From contig NC_092349.1 in NCBI RefSeq assembly GCF_963676685.1, positions 54,635,232-54,699,231 on the forward strand: DNA of 64,000 bases. Reading direction: 5' to 3'. Numbering within the stretch: position 1 is the stretch's first letter; every line of letters begins with the position of its first letter. Positions 35,291 through 47,564 of this stretch are shown here, in pieces. The notes below the pieces were generated by a model that saw only the letters and a program-made list of their open reading frames with translations, was not told the DNA's origin and ran no database searches. Both the position numbers and the translations under genes were made by a program. Origin of the DNA: Mytilus edulis. Taxonomy: Eukaryota > Mollusca > Bivalvia > Mytilida > Mytilidae.

Positions 35291-36539
35291 GTTATGATAA
35301 TTACTCATAAAGGTGTAGACAGACCAGTTCGGAACGAAAAAGAAACTCTATAGGAAGATCTAAATGATAATGTTAGAATGATATGTAGTTGTCGTCTTTC
35401 TATTATAGTTCTCATGATTATTATAATCTTGATTTATTGCGCTTATTTTTAATTCTGTATGAAACACATGCACTGAACTTCAATATATCACCAGATTAAT
35501 ACTAATTATCATTATTTGTGTAATGTTATTTACTTCCTTATTAATTGATTTAATACAATTAGAAATTACATTCACTCGACGAAATGAAAAGTATAGACTG
35601 ATTTTGGGTTTGTTTTGCTTATACTTTGTTGCGGAATTATACAGAACAATGTGTATGGAAAAGGTATTTTTTTCCTGTTTAATAAATTTCCAGTAGTATA
35701 TATAATAGTATGATACTATTAAAATTAAAGTATTTTAAATATTTTTTTATTTACCAGAGTTTCGAACACATTAAGTTGAAAAAATATATAAAGATATAAA
35801 GAAAATTTAGAAATAATCTTTTGCATAACATATCAACGCAAATGTTATAAAAAACCTGATTCAATCTTAGAATAAATATTTGGGGCAAAACACATGTCTG
35901 AAACTAAACTTAACTACCTATATTTTGTTATTCAGTAAAAAAATGTATCGCGAATATGGCGGTCATTTATAAGGGATATTTTGTAGAATTGATAACAGTT
36001 CAACGTGACCTGAACACTGGTTGATTATTTGCTGTAAATTGTTATCTTAACATGAAGTATAATGATATAGAATATTTTATTCAGAAACAACGTCCTAACC
36101 AATGCAAGGAGCGCAGCAACTATTGCATAAGACTATTATTTAAGTTCAGTTGTATTTGCTTTAGCTTGCACTTGCAACTTCATTACTTGTGTCCCTGTCT
36201 TTGGAGAGCAGCAAATATGAATTTGAAATGTAGAATACTTATTAGCCTATACAATTGTAAACATTTTAAAAATATACCACTTTGGTATTAGTATAAACTA
36301 CTGAACTACTTTTTAAAAACGAATATGATTAGATTTACAATGTATGTAATCAATTTAAATCGGTTTCTTATTAATAGCGTCACAATGTGAAAAAGTACGA
36401 TCACATATTAATTGTTTGAAAATTATAATTATTACAGTAACATCATAATTTTTCAATAGGTCTATCGATATTGCTATCATAGTTATAATGTTTAAGGTAA
36501 TCGACTTATTGTTCAGCTTCCTAATCGAATGTGTAACTC
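35291..36539. other. Intergenic, no gene seen
   Basis: AT-rich sequence without a recognisable exon, RNA gene or large repeat. Confidence 0.5.
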
Positions 36540-37192
36540 GACCTATAATTATTTATACTTTAATACATTGTGACTTGGATAGATAGTTGCCTCATTGGCA
36601 CTCATACCACATCTTCCTATGTATATTACGGTCATACGGTTCATGTGGTCTCGTAGTAATGTGTTCACCTCAAAGACTCATGCTTGGTTAAACCACATAT
36701 TTCATAACTGGTATTTTCTGTCCCCCCAATGTTATGTGGTTATAATGAATCATTGTAGAAGCTGTCGACCCGGAGTCAAAATAATGTATTAATCTGTTTA
36801 TTATACATGTATTTACGAAGTTTATGAGTGTTTCTCGTTTCTCTTTTTTTTATAGATTAGACCGTTGGTTTTTCCGTTTGAATGTTTTTACACTAGTAAT
36901 TGTTTGAGGCCATTTAACGCTTACTGTTCGGTGTGAGCCAAGGCTCCGTGTTGAAGATCGTAACTTGACCTATACTGCTTTACCTTTATAAATTGTTACT
37001 TGGATGGGGAGTTTTCTCATTGGCACTCATACCACATCTTCTATATATGTTATGTAAAACTAACTGATCTTACCTCCTGTAGATTTATAGAGATATGATT
37101 GGTTAAAGAACTACACGTGTTGACTATATAGAAATAGGAAGATGTGGTGTGAGTGCCAATGAGAAAACTCTCCTTCCAAATAACAATTTAAA
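36540..37192. repeat. Cluster of the gcactcataccacatcttc repeat family, one copy inverted
   Basis: Copies end at about 36628 and 37050 (ctcattggcactcatacca), and an inverted copy is at 37131-37190 (gtgtgagtgccaatgagaaa). The middle copy carries its full leader from about 36830 (tgtgagccaaggctccgtgt, gaagatcgtaacttgaccta). The middle and inverted copies pair as a foldback of about 200 bp (36990-37192). Further single copies are at 48905 and partly at 13867. I associate this family with mussel genomes. Confidence 0.75.
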
Positions 37193-37224
37193 AAAGTAAA
37201 TTTGATATAGGGTGTCCTAAAAAT

Positions 37225-37560
37225 ATAGTGTTGGTTATCATACATGGTTAGTTATCATACATGGTTAGTTTTCATACATGGTTAGTTACCATATGGAGTT
37301 AATAAGGAGTTACTTCCCTTTCGAACAAAAAAAGATGCCACAATCCTTTATAAAAACAACACGGTGTTGAGGAATAATCTGAGAGGATTCAACAGACGAA
37401 GAAATTTATGATGCAAGGTTGAAATAAGTTCATAAAACATAAGCTGACAAGTTGTTATTGTTGACAAAATGGAGTTACTTCCCTTTCAAAACAAACAAAA
37501 AAGAAATCTGAAAGGATTCAACTGACGAAGAAATTGATACACGTTAAGAACGATTAAAAT
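37225..37560. repeat. Short tandem repeat and local duplication
   Basis: At 37225-37292 an 18-bp unit (atcatacatggttagtt) occurs about three times. From 37308 the words ggagttacttccctttcgaa and gaggattcaacagacgaaga recur at 37471-37530 (ggagttacttccctttcaaa, aaggattcaactgacgaaga), a local duplication of about 160 bp. Non-coding. Confidence 0.65.
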
Positions 37561-38484
37561 ACATTTATACAATAAAATTAAGGCTTAAAAGTTGATATTG
37601 TTGGCATATTTTCTGTATAGACAAATGGTAGTTGAATCTTAATACTAAGTTTTGAAGACTTGCTCACTTTGATAGGCCGCTAGTCAAAACACCACATATG
37701 AAGATAGCCGGTAAGATAAATTCGTTACACGGTGTGCTTCGCTCTCACCCCATATGGAATTTACTGACCCCATATATTGTTTTTGGTCACGAAACACAGC
37801 ATGTAACTAATAATGTTATCCTGTTGATTGTTACCCTTTAAACTAGCACGTTAAAATCCAGTTTTCAGCGTGGCGGTGCAGTTGAAAGTCTAGAAATCGG
37901 ACACAAGTTCAATGAACTTCAATTACATTTACATTGATCAGGACTTAAATTGGTTTAATATCATACAGGAAATTCTACAGACAAGCGCATCCTGTAATTT
38001 ATAGTACAATTCACTACAGGATATCACATTTATCAGATACAAACAATTAAAACTCAATTGTAATTACTTCCATGAACTATATATGCCTTTACAAAGTCAG
38101 GAATATCACTACATATTTATGGCATGAATGCTACCGGAAATAAAATAAGGAATACATCAGAAACAGTTAAGACTTCCTCATATATCTTAAGTTACATCTA
38201 TACTTTGACAATGATGGTCGTTTGTATAACGATATACCGTTGCTTGTATTCTTTATCATGATTTGTTTTATAAAGGTTTGCTGCTTAGAAGGAAATATGA
38301 AACCAAGAATTCTAAGTGTGTATATTTAAATTGTCTATTCGCAAATTTAAAGGACGTCATCAGGAGTTGGTCGACCTTAACAGAATATTCGTCTCACAAT
38401 AATGTTCCAAATATTCTAACTACGATACCGCCCCTTTCCCCAATTTTGACATTCCGAATAAAAATTGTTACTTGTTAACAATAC
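37561..38484. other. Intergenic, left flank of the LINE
   Basis: No gene recognised. The last bases before the retrotransposon body read acttgttaacaatacaaaca and mark its 5' truncation point. Confidence 0.45.
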
Positions 38485-38485
38485 A

Positions 38486-40508
38486 AACAATTTTTGACTC
38501 ACTAGAATGGACTTTCATGACGGAAACACTGAAACGGTTTGGATTTAAAAGTAGCTTTATCAGATGGGTTGAAACTATGTATAACGACATTAAGGGATGT
38601 ATCTTAAATAATGGGTGGGTCTCAGGTCCGTTCAAAATATATCGAGGAATACGACAAGGGTGTCCGATTTCAGCGTTACTTTTTGTTATAACAGTAGAAT
38701 TAATGGCAATAAGACTTAGAAGTAATAAAGACTTTAAAGGTATAAAAATTACATTAGATGGAAAATCTTGTAATTTAAAAATTTGTCAATTAGCTGACGA
38801 TACAACACTTTTTCTTCAGTCAAGGAAAGAAATAAGTTTAGCTCTCAGTATAATTAAAACCTTTGGAAGTTTTTCAGGACTTAAGCTTAATAGAAATAAA
38901 ACGGAAGGGGTATGGTTAGGACGACTAAAAAGTTCAAAAGATAAATATGAAAATATAAATTGGACCGACAAACCAATCAAAAGCCTTGGAATATATTTTG
39001 GGTATGACAAAAAAGAGTGTCAAACATTAAATATTGAAAAAGTGTTGGACAAATTAACGAAACTTGTAGAAAGATGGGCAAAAAGAAAGTTAACACTACT
39101 TGGAAAAATATTAGTAGTAAAAGCTCTTCTTCTACCAAATATAACCTACATTGCTGCTAACAGTATCATTACTAAAGAAAATCTACAAAATATAAATAAA
39201 ATCTTATATAAATTCATTTGGAATGGAGGAAAAGATAAAATAAAAAGGTCAATAATAACAAAAAACTTCGCAGAAGGGGGGTTAAAAATGATTGATATAG
39301 AATCCTATATAAAATCTATACATTTAAAATGGATTATAAAAATATTAGAATCAGAAAATGCAAATTGGTCTGTATTATCAAAACTATACCTTAACAAGTT
39401 CGGAAAAAACCTTCTTATTTTCAAGATGAATGTAAATAACACAAAATTGCTAGATAAAAACATATAGAACAGTACACCAACCTTCTCTCAAGAGATGATA
39501 AAAACATGGATAAATGTAAATAATTGTGAAAACAATCATCATGATCAAATCGATAATTATTTAGAAATCAGAAAACAAGTTATATGGGGAAATAAATTCA
39601 TAAAATTTCAAGGAAAATGTTTGTTCTTTGATAACTGGATTGATAGTAACATACTATATATAAATGACATAATAGATAAAAGAGGAAATATATCAGAAGA
39701 AATGATTACTTCAAAATTAAGAAATAAAAGGAATTGGATTTCTGAATACTCAAAACTAAACAAATCTATACCAAAGCAATGGACAGACAAATTAAAATCA
39801 GAAGAATCATTCAAAACAAAAGTCCACATCAACCGAACAAAAACTAAACTAAGAGATTGTAATGATGTTCTAACTATTAATGCTAAAAACATATACAATT
39901 TAGTATTAAGTGTGTCAAAAACAGAAATACCAATAGGATTTTTGAAATGGGAAAGAGTCTTAAGCAAAGGGAGACTAATAAATGAATTTAAAGACTCTAT
40001 TAAATTTAATTTTGAATATCTTAAAGATAATAAAATAAAAATGTTAAGGTGGAAATTAATGCACTTTATTTTGCCAAATGAGGTACTGCTTTTTCAGTGG
40101 AAAATTTCACAAAACAATTTGTGTTCATATTGCAATGAAATGGATAATTATAATCATTTTTTCATTACATGTTCATATCATAAAACATTCTGGAAATCAA
40201 TGAAAGTTTTACTCAAAAAAGTCTTCATAGGCGAACATGTAATAAGTCTTCATTCGTTGGTTATAGGATACAAAATTCATGACGATGCATATTATGCGCT
40301 AAATCATTTGCTTAGCTTAATGTTCTTTTCAATCTATAAAACACATTATGTTTCCAATAAAAAAACCAAAGCAGTAGACACATTAAAAAATTTTGAATAT
40401 GAGGTAGAAAATACTGTAGAACTATATAGTATGACCAATATAGAGATCAGCAGTTTATTAACAAAGGTGTTGAATATTTTGAAGAATAATAATGAAGTCA
40501 TTTTATAG
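38486..40508 (+). pseudogene. 5'-truncated LINE ORF2: reverse transcriptase and zinc-binding end
   Basis: The reverse transcriptase domain enters at motif A (FDSLEWTFM). The family's DFxKA just before it is missing, so the copy is 5'-truncated inside the RT domain. RT motifs seen are YRGIRQGCPISALLF, QLADDTTLFL (catalytic DD), GLKLNRNKTE and KSLGIYFGYDK, then a thumb-like region (WAKRKLTLLGKILVVKALLLPNI, split here by motif). One in-frame TAG at 39465-39467 divides an otherwise continuous frame. The C-terminus has a zinc finger LCSYCNEMDNYNHFFITC (C-x2-C-x8-H-x4-C). The style is L1/Tx1-like, from memory of mollusc and fish LINEs. The frame is nearly intact, so this is a fairly young insertion. 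No endonuclease domain or clear poly-A tail is seen. Confidence 0.88.
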
Positions 40509-41705
40509 TTAACTTAAGCTACATGTATAAAAAAAAAACAGATTCTATAGATCTAGATTATGTGTGATTGTATGTGATTTTTTCCCCTTTATTATAAATG
40601 TACTATACAAGTAATTATCTATAATTGCCATTCCTAAAGTATGAGTATGTATGAAAGTTATTGAAAGAAATTTGTTTGTAAAATGTATCATGTGACACTG
40701 AACAAGTACGACTGTATGTGCAGAAGTTTGTTTGTTCAGTAATTATTACTGCAATGTATGAATGTTAATGTGGGTAATTCAGATATAAATGAATATGTAG
40801 GTGTGTGTGTGTGTGTGTGTCTTTGTCAATATATAGGTATTTCGACACTTGTACGCTACATCTGTATGCATTGTTTACAAAATTTGTCAGGTAAAGGTCA
40901 CGACACGGTATTTATCTGGGTCAAATCAATAACAAATTTAATAAAGTGCAACTATGAAAAATATATTTACACTCCAACTTACCTTTTCGCAATATTATTC
41001 AAAGCTTTTAAAACCACATAGAAATTAATAATCCAAATTCTCGAAACACTTCAAAAAATATTGTCCCAACACGAGGAACAGAAAAGTCGTGTGAGGTCAC
41101 TTGACCGCAATTCGTTTTTGATTAGTTAATAAAAGAACCCAAAAAGTCATTCCGGATGAATGATCAATTTCCGTAAAAATATTATTGTGTAGATATTTGT
41201 TTATGAATATATCAAAAAATACTTTTTGTGAAGATGCAAAGACTATTTGTAACAACTATAATAATAGTTTAATATGTGAATTAAACCAATGTAATTTATT
41301 AGTTAATTTTACTGAATATTATCCCTGGGTATTCAGTGGTAATTTAACAGGGAAACTTGATGAAATGCTGTACACCAAGTTTAATTGTTAAACAGCAATA
41401 TGTGCAATAAAGAATCAATTATAGTGTTAAAAAAACAAAACAATACAAACAATAGGTAGGTAATTCTGAAATGGAAACTGTCCTGAATGACAGTCGGTAA
41501 TACATTGACTGTCACTTGAAAATGAGACTGAAGTGAGTTGGGACAGAAACCCTCCTGCCTTGCGACAGGCCACCTACATTTTTACACACCTCTCAAAGAA
41601 ATGTTGCGAGCATTATTGACGTGCAAAGATGAGGCATCAGACATAACGTTCCCATACTGACCGGACGTGGCTGCGTACTTATTCATCTCGCACAGCTAAA
41701 CGACA
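40509..41705. other. LINE 3' flank and intergenic
   Basis: Includes a (GT)10 microsatellite at 40801-40820. The LINE 3' UTR end is not obvious. The rest is AT-rich, without recognisable exons. The right end (from about 41600) begins the degenerate satellite that continues after the MITE at 41710. Confidence 0.5.
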
Positions 41706-41709
41706 TTAA

Positions 41710-42331
41710 GGGCATACGATACAGTTACAGGGGAGGTAATGACGTTGCTAACGTAAATTGTTTTTTTTCGCGACGTCAAACTACGACTTACTGGGAAAAG
41801 ATTCAGTTTTCAACTGCTTTTTATCATTCAAACTTATCTAACTTGAAAACGAGTTCATGGACCCCTCTTTTTTAAAATGCCTTTTGGTTTGATTGCGCGA
41901 GAAGATTATGTGTGCCAATTTTCACGAAAACGCAAATAGTTCAATTTTTTTTAATTTTGATAAATGTACAGCAATAAATGACGTTTTTTTTCTCAATTCA
42001 TGACCATTTGATAAATATGAGTTATTTCTGAATAAAAAATGCATAAATTTTTAGAATACTTATAAAATACAGAAATTTCAAAATATTTAACAAAAAACAA
42101 TTTGTGTTTATATTTTAAAACAAAAAAGTTATGTCTTTCTTTCGAAAGGAAAAATACGGCCACAAGTACGAGTTTTGAGCAAATATACAAAATTTCGACC
42201 TCATTTAACTCAAAAAGTAGCACATGGAGGTATATTTTTTATTACATATTTGATTTAATCAGACAAAAATTAGCCTATATGTAAATATTCATCAAACTGT
42301 AAAAACAGGATCAAAACTGTATCGTATGCCC
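41710..42331. mobile_element. TTAA-flanked MITE with perfect terminal inverted repeats, 622 bp
   Basis: Ends are GGGCATACGATACAGTT and AACTGTATCGTATGCCC, perfect over 17 bp (21 bp with TTAA), flanked by TTAA at 41706-41709 and 42332-42335. A TTAA target is typical of piggyBac and some Kolobok elements. No transposase frame is present. The element interrupts a satellite-like repeat: the flanks join as acgacattaacaa, and the same word is found uninterrupted at 42694, giving an effective empty site. Confidence 0.85.
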
Positions 42332-42335
42332 TTAA

Positions 42336-43080
42336 CAAGACAGTATCCGACGAAACAAACGATAAAACATTGTCGCATAAAACCTACTGACATAATACTC
42401 CAACGACGCTAAAATAAAAAAAAAATGATGCACGTGTCCTTTTTTACCATAAAAAAATAACTCTACATTAAAAATACTGTTACCAGTGACATTTACATTT
42501 TTGTTCATCAACGATACAGTACCCTCACAATGCAAGAAGTGCAGAATGAGACAAAAAAACTAAAGCTTGAGAAAGAGTACCCCGACGACATAATATAATG
42601 TTGCATGCACGCAATAAAACGATACTCCAATGACACAAATAATTGAGGTAAAATGTGTCATACACGTCAATGAGACAGTATACCAACGACATTAACAATG
42701 AAAATCTGTGGGACTTTCCCCAACGAGAAAGTGCATTAACGACCCAAGTAGTTAGATAGGGTGGCATTAACGACAATTAGACAGTACTCCATCAACAGTA
42801 AAATGGTTTGGCGTATACTGCACTGAGACTCAAACAACACAAATGATAAAAAACAATGTTGTGGTATATAAGTTTTTATTAAATATGTTCAAATCTGTCA
42901 AGGATACAGTACGGTTCGATATAAATAATAAACAGAGATGTGACATATATGAAAAGGAAACAGAATTCCAACGACACAAACTAAGTAATTATGTATCATA
43001 CAACGTTCATACAAAAACTAAAAGATGTTGCAATTTCGTCAATAAGAGAGTACCCTTACAGTGAATTTTGAACAAAAGAG
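42336..43080. repeat. Degenerate satellite, short diverged units
   Basis: Loosely repeated words are gacagtatnccnacgaca, acgtcaatgagacagtata, tactccaacgacgctaaaat, tactccaatgacacaaataa and gtgtcatacacgtcaatgag. Spacing is roughly 60-80 bp with strong divergence. The same family reappears at 50755-50950 (atgtcatatacgtcaattac, acagtacactgagaacatc). No coding capacity. Confidence 0.6.
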
Positions 43081-44801
43081 CTTGTGTGTCATCAAGGCAG
43101 TATCATACACTCAAATGCGACAGCGTAAGGTAGTGCGACGTAATCAGTCAAACAAACTTTATTAGATTTAACTCGTAAGGGAACGATCGTTTTCATTGGT
43201 CAATTCAAACCTTCGACCTCATACCTGCGAAAATAGATCACGCGTACTATAAGTTGAATGGACTGATCAGTATTCACGTAGTCGGTCAAGGTTGTTATAA
43301 CCTTCCATCGTCGTATTCACGTACATGATTGTGTTCTTGATAGTAAAATTTTAAACTTTAAAATCTTAACAGGTTTCACATCGAAATTTTTAATTATTCA
43401 AAAGTGTTCTCAGTTAGTTCTGAATTAAGAGATCTATCATTTTATTTTGATGGGAGGGGGGCATGTATGAAACATTTTGTTCCTTTTTTCTAATTGTAAT
43501 CTCTGTCCTATCTTTTTATTTTTCAGTCTATTTGGTTCTTCCTTTTTTTGGTTAGTTTGTCCGGATTTTTTTTTACATAAATCGTCATCTGGTCTTTTTT
43601 GCCCATCCTGCCTTTTCATATCGTTCGCAAGTTTTAGGTATTCGACTAAGAAAATTGACACTCTGATATTTTTCTGATTCAGTTTGAAAAAAAAAATCCG
43701 GAATTCTGAGTAAATTCAGAACATGTAACCAACCATACTTTGTTTAGAGAAAAATGAAGATGGCAAACCATGGCACAGTGGAAGTAATGTACTTTATAAA
43801 CTCCAGCGATATACTTCATGAATTTTATAATTAACCGTATTGCTATTCCGGTTGAAAAACGAACGCGTAAATTATCTATTGTAAATATTTAAATAGTTAC
43901 ATAGAAAACAATCAATTTTTAAAAGCGTGTTTATTCATTAAATGTATTGATAAAAAGGTCGGTCCCTTCTTGTACATGCATTCAGTCATCCATATCAGTA
44001 GTTTTTTAATATTTCGTTTCTCAGTTTATCTTACATAAATGATTTTGTATTTCATTTTAAATACGCATGCATACATTTGTACTAAACGTCACTTTGGGGG
44101 ATAGTTCAACTATTCTTACGATATGAAATAAAAAGATAAGTTGTCAGCCAATTGAAAACGAAAAAAGTACATTTATATTGTTCTTTATAAACTAGTCTTC
44201 GATATTTTTTACAAGTATTTATATTTTTTATTAGTTCCACCCATACAAAAGAAGAAAACTTCGGCAATGTAACATTTCAATCCTTTTTACACCAACATAC
44301 CTTCACTGAATTCATTTGACCATGATAGTACATTGCATACTACGTCTTCATTCACGTGCACACCATGATACGATTATTGTTGCTTTGTTTCTATATTTCG
44401 GAGACAATTTGCTCCGTAAATGATACGTAATTTCTGAATGACCAAAAGTTTAGCTACTGTGTAACGTTCTGTCGGTGTGTTCGTTTTATAGCATGAAAAC
44501 ACTAAAAGAGGAATGTGCAACCCATCATAAACTATTGTAATTATTGTAATGGATCAGTATAATGAGATCCCTATTATAAGTAACTACGACATTGAAAGAA
44601 ATTAAAAGTGTTTCCTTATAGAGGGGGGGGGGGGGGAGGGGGCAATACCCTTTTGTGTCCACCTGTTATGGGCCTTTTTAAGGTGTTGTTAACTGTTATC
44701 TGAGGTCAATTTAAGCTGTTAATTAACTGCCCCCTCCCCCTCCAGCACACACACACTTTGTTAACTGTTATCAGCATTTTTGCATTTTTTGTTAACTGTT
44801 T
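43081..44801. other. Intergenic with low-complexity tracts
   Basis: A pyrimidine-rich repeat at 43480-43620 (tcctatctttttatttttca, ttttttgcccatcctgcc) resembles those at 31535 and 49585. A run of 14 G starts at 44623. The words gttaactgttatc occur several times at 44690-44800. No gene recognised. Confidence 0.5.
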
Positions 44802-45050
44802 TTGTCAAAATCGAGATGTGTTCGAATGATGATTGATCAGCTAACATCACCAGATATGGATTTGACAATGTCATTGATAGAACGATACGTGGTTTTGTTG
44901 TACGATCGAGCAAACTTATCAGATGGGATTAGCGAAGCAAGAAATAATGTGTTTTTGGAAGAGGAAATACTTATTGAGGCTATTCCCACGACTCGGTCTT
45001 GTCTTTTTCAGCAAGTAAAACGTGCAATATACCATGGCGGATGTGAATGA
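44802..45050 (+). pseudogene. Fragment of a multicopy invertebrate protein family
   Basis: The frame reads SLIERYVVLLYDRANLSD, SEARNNVFLEEE, IEAIPTTRSCLFQQVKRAIYHGG and then stops. I recall a very common uncharacterised mollusc and cnidarian family with the pattern FxVxLYDRxSxxxxVNxARxxLF, IPPTxxALxQHxxRAxYQxG. The family's Pro-Pro is Pro-Thr here, and the expected continuation (HCWG) is lost at the stop. There is no upstream part. It is probably a decayed fragment dispersed with repeats. The function of the family is unknown to me. Confidence 0.5.
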
Positions 45051-45379
45051 GTAACAAGCTTGGTATTGGTTCCTTTTTTAACTAGTCCATCCCTTATGAA
45101 TGGCGAAGGGGAAAATATTATCCATGACACACTTTTCAACAACTCTTTTGTGAGGCCTCTTAATCTTATCAGGAACTTGTACATTATAGATGTAGAAAAC
45201 AATACCACGATCTTTGTAAATTTGGAAAACAAGCTCTTCGATTGTGAGTAAACATGTATATGCGGTCACGAATAAGTCATTCTAAAGATGTTTAACAACT
45301 TAAGTGATTTTATTTTGTTTTAATCAATTTATCCAAAACTCTACATCGAATATATATGGATTGAGGACTCATCTTTGTA

Positions 45380-45960
45380 ATTTTCGCCATATTGATTTTT
45401 TACCGGAAGTGTTAATTTTGAATTTAATCATATGCAATTGACTAGAATTAGTGGTTTTGAGGATGACTTAAAGCCAAGAGTTAAAAGACAACCCCAAAAA
45501 ATTCATTTAATTTACAGTTTGAAAAAAGTTGAATATAAAAATGAAAAATTATCAATATTTCTATGTCCGCCATATTGGATATTACCGGAAGTAAGGATTT
45601 GAAAGACATATGTCTTATACATTGTATCCATGAGAAGCACCAAAGAAAGGTTCCTGTACAATATAATGATAGAAGCAATATTTTAAAACACATTTCAATT
45701 ACCCTCCCTAAAAAAAGGCTTATTCTAGTAATATATCCGCCATGTTGGATTTTACCGGAAGTAGGGTTTTTGAAGACATCTTATCTATATCATATATCCA
45801 AAAGTAGTACAAAACAAAGGTTGATACCAAATATTATGTTAGTAGCATGATAATAACACCTTTTCACTTAATAGCCTTTGATATAGGGCTGATTTAAGTA
45901 TGATGTCCGCCATTTTGAATTTTACCGGAAGTGAGACATTTTTTCAAATGCCTCCCTATC
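45380..45960 (+). repeat. ~170-bp tandem repeat, four units, with fixed YY1-like and ETS-like cores
   Basis: Four units share gtccgccatnttggatttta followed by ccggaagt, at about 45385, 45568, 45738 and 45908 (steps 183, 170, 170). Other shared parts are less conserved (catatatccaaaagtagtac). CCGCCATnTT matches the YY1 core and ACCGGAAGT the ETS core. The two cores keep the same distance in every unit. Function is unproven; they could simply be the best-conserved part of the repeat. Confidence 0.75.
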
Positions 45961-46084
45961 TGAAATGAAAGAGTAATAGTTGAGGAAGGTCTATCCCAAA
46001 TTTCATGCTTGTAGCAGGATTTGCACAATTCGTCTGAAATATGTTTGTATCTGCCGGACTATATACCTCTAGCCAATGTAAAAA

Positions 46085-46235
46085 AGTAAACGCATAACAA
46101 TACGCACATTAAAATTCAGTTCAAGAGAAGTCCGAGTCTGATGTCAGAAGATGTAACCAACGAAAATAAACAAAATGACAATAATACATAAATAACAACA
46201 GACTACTAGCAGTTAACTGACATGCCAGCTCCAGA
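46085..46235 (+). repeat. Interspersed repeat, family B tail
   Basis: Contains aaaattcagttcaagagaag, tccgagtctgatgtcagaag and caaaatgacaataatacata, the second half of the family B copy at 34858. Confidence 0.65.
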
Positions 46236-46472
46236 CTTCAATTAAACTGACTGAAAGATTATGATTTCATCATATGAACATCAGGCACAAGGAATGTATC
46301 TCCCTCATGCAAAGCTCTCATTCCTTTCACGGATTTGGCTATACTTTTTGGACCTTTTGGATTATAGCTCTTCGTCTTATATTCTCCGTTTGCGGTTTCG
46401 AGAGTTATCGTTCGTTGTCGGAGTTGTCTTTCTTGTTATTAGGTGTCAAACCATTTCCGGTAGAATAAGAAA

Positions 46473-46555
46473 ATGGGGAAACCTAACTATTGTGCCATCA
46501 AAGACTGTCACAATAAGTCCGGAGATAATAATGTACACCTCATAGCAAGTTCAAG
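46473..46555 (+). CDS. THAP-type zinc finger, first exon only
   Basis: ATG at 46473 reads MGKPNYCAIKDCHNKSGDN then NVHLI. The pattern M-x-x-x-x-x-C-x4-C followed by a short loop is the start of a C2CH THAP domain, a DNA-binding finger. A donor-like AAGGTGAC at 46555 would end the exon; without splicing the frame stops at 46559. I did not find the second exon (CxxH, AVPTF box). It may be a remnant. Confidence 0.45.
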
Positions 46556-46559
46556 GTGA

Positions 46560-47053
46560 CTTTAAGTGTCTGGCCTTCTCTATATATATAGGTTTTGTTG
46601 AATTGTAGACATTTATTCTGCGATACATGTATCACAATATTTCACATGTTCAGGATTGACAAGAAGTGACATCATTGTTCATTGGTGAAGACTACTAGGT
46701 GTACTTTGAATGATATTGTGTATTTTGTTGTGTTGTCAGATAATTGTGGGGTCTCATGTACATTCATTCACGTCTCAGTTTTTATAACTTTGCAAGTATA
46801 CCAACACTGCATTGGAATGGGAATATACAATGCAAATAATAATAAAGGCAAACAAATGTCAGAAAATAATTTTATGTCATTTACCGACAAAACATATTTT
46901 GATTTAATTCAATGTAAAAAAAATGTAGAAATATAATCTCAACAAATAAAATTTCAACTAACATGACAAACAACAAAAATAATATGAATATATATATATT
47001 AATAACAAGAAAAAAAATGAAGAACTGCTTATTCACACTTGTATCAACAAATT

Positions 47054-47084
<31 letters not shown>

Positions 47085-47564
47085 ACAAAAAGCACCTGAA
47101 CATTACTTAAGCTGAGATCATAAACATGACTAGTTACATGTACATGTAGGAATGAAATAGAGTTTACAAATTGGTATGGTTTTGACAAGAAATGTATCTT
47201 CCAGGCTTAACCTTCATTTTATCAAAATTTTTACTAGAAATTATTTCTATAAGAATGTATGTCATTTTGATATTCTGCAATAACTCAAAATGGATAGACT
47301 GTCATGACTCTAATGAAAATAAGGCCAAATAAAAATGACTCTAATGAAAATAAGGCCAAATAAAATTTTATTTAGACTGTCATTTGCTTACCACTAGAAC
47401 TTTATTAATTATGTATTTATAATACACATTTATTGTTTCAAATTATCATTTTGGCACTGAGAAAACAGGAGGGGAAGGGAATGAGGATTTAGAACTTCAA
47501 TTTTATTAAGCCTTACTACATTTTACTTGTTATACATTTGTTATACTAAGAATTGTCACTCAAA
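46560..47564. other. AT-rich stretch between the converging genes
   Basis: No exon recognised. (AT)n at 47051-47071. A 31-bp direct duplication is at 47304-47365 (atgactctaatgaaaataag repeated). Confidence 0.5.

Noticed and set aside
37225..37292. Direct repeats considered as a CRISPR-like array
   Set aside because: Only three adjoining 18-bp units, without spacers, in a eukaryotic genome.
46261..46545. Plus-strand frame of 94 codons over the left inverted end and THAP exon
   Set aside because: It is in a different frame from the THAP pattern and shows only repeat-derived sequence.
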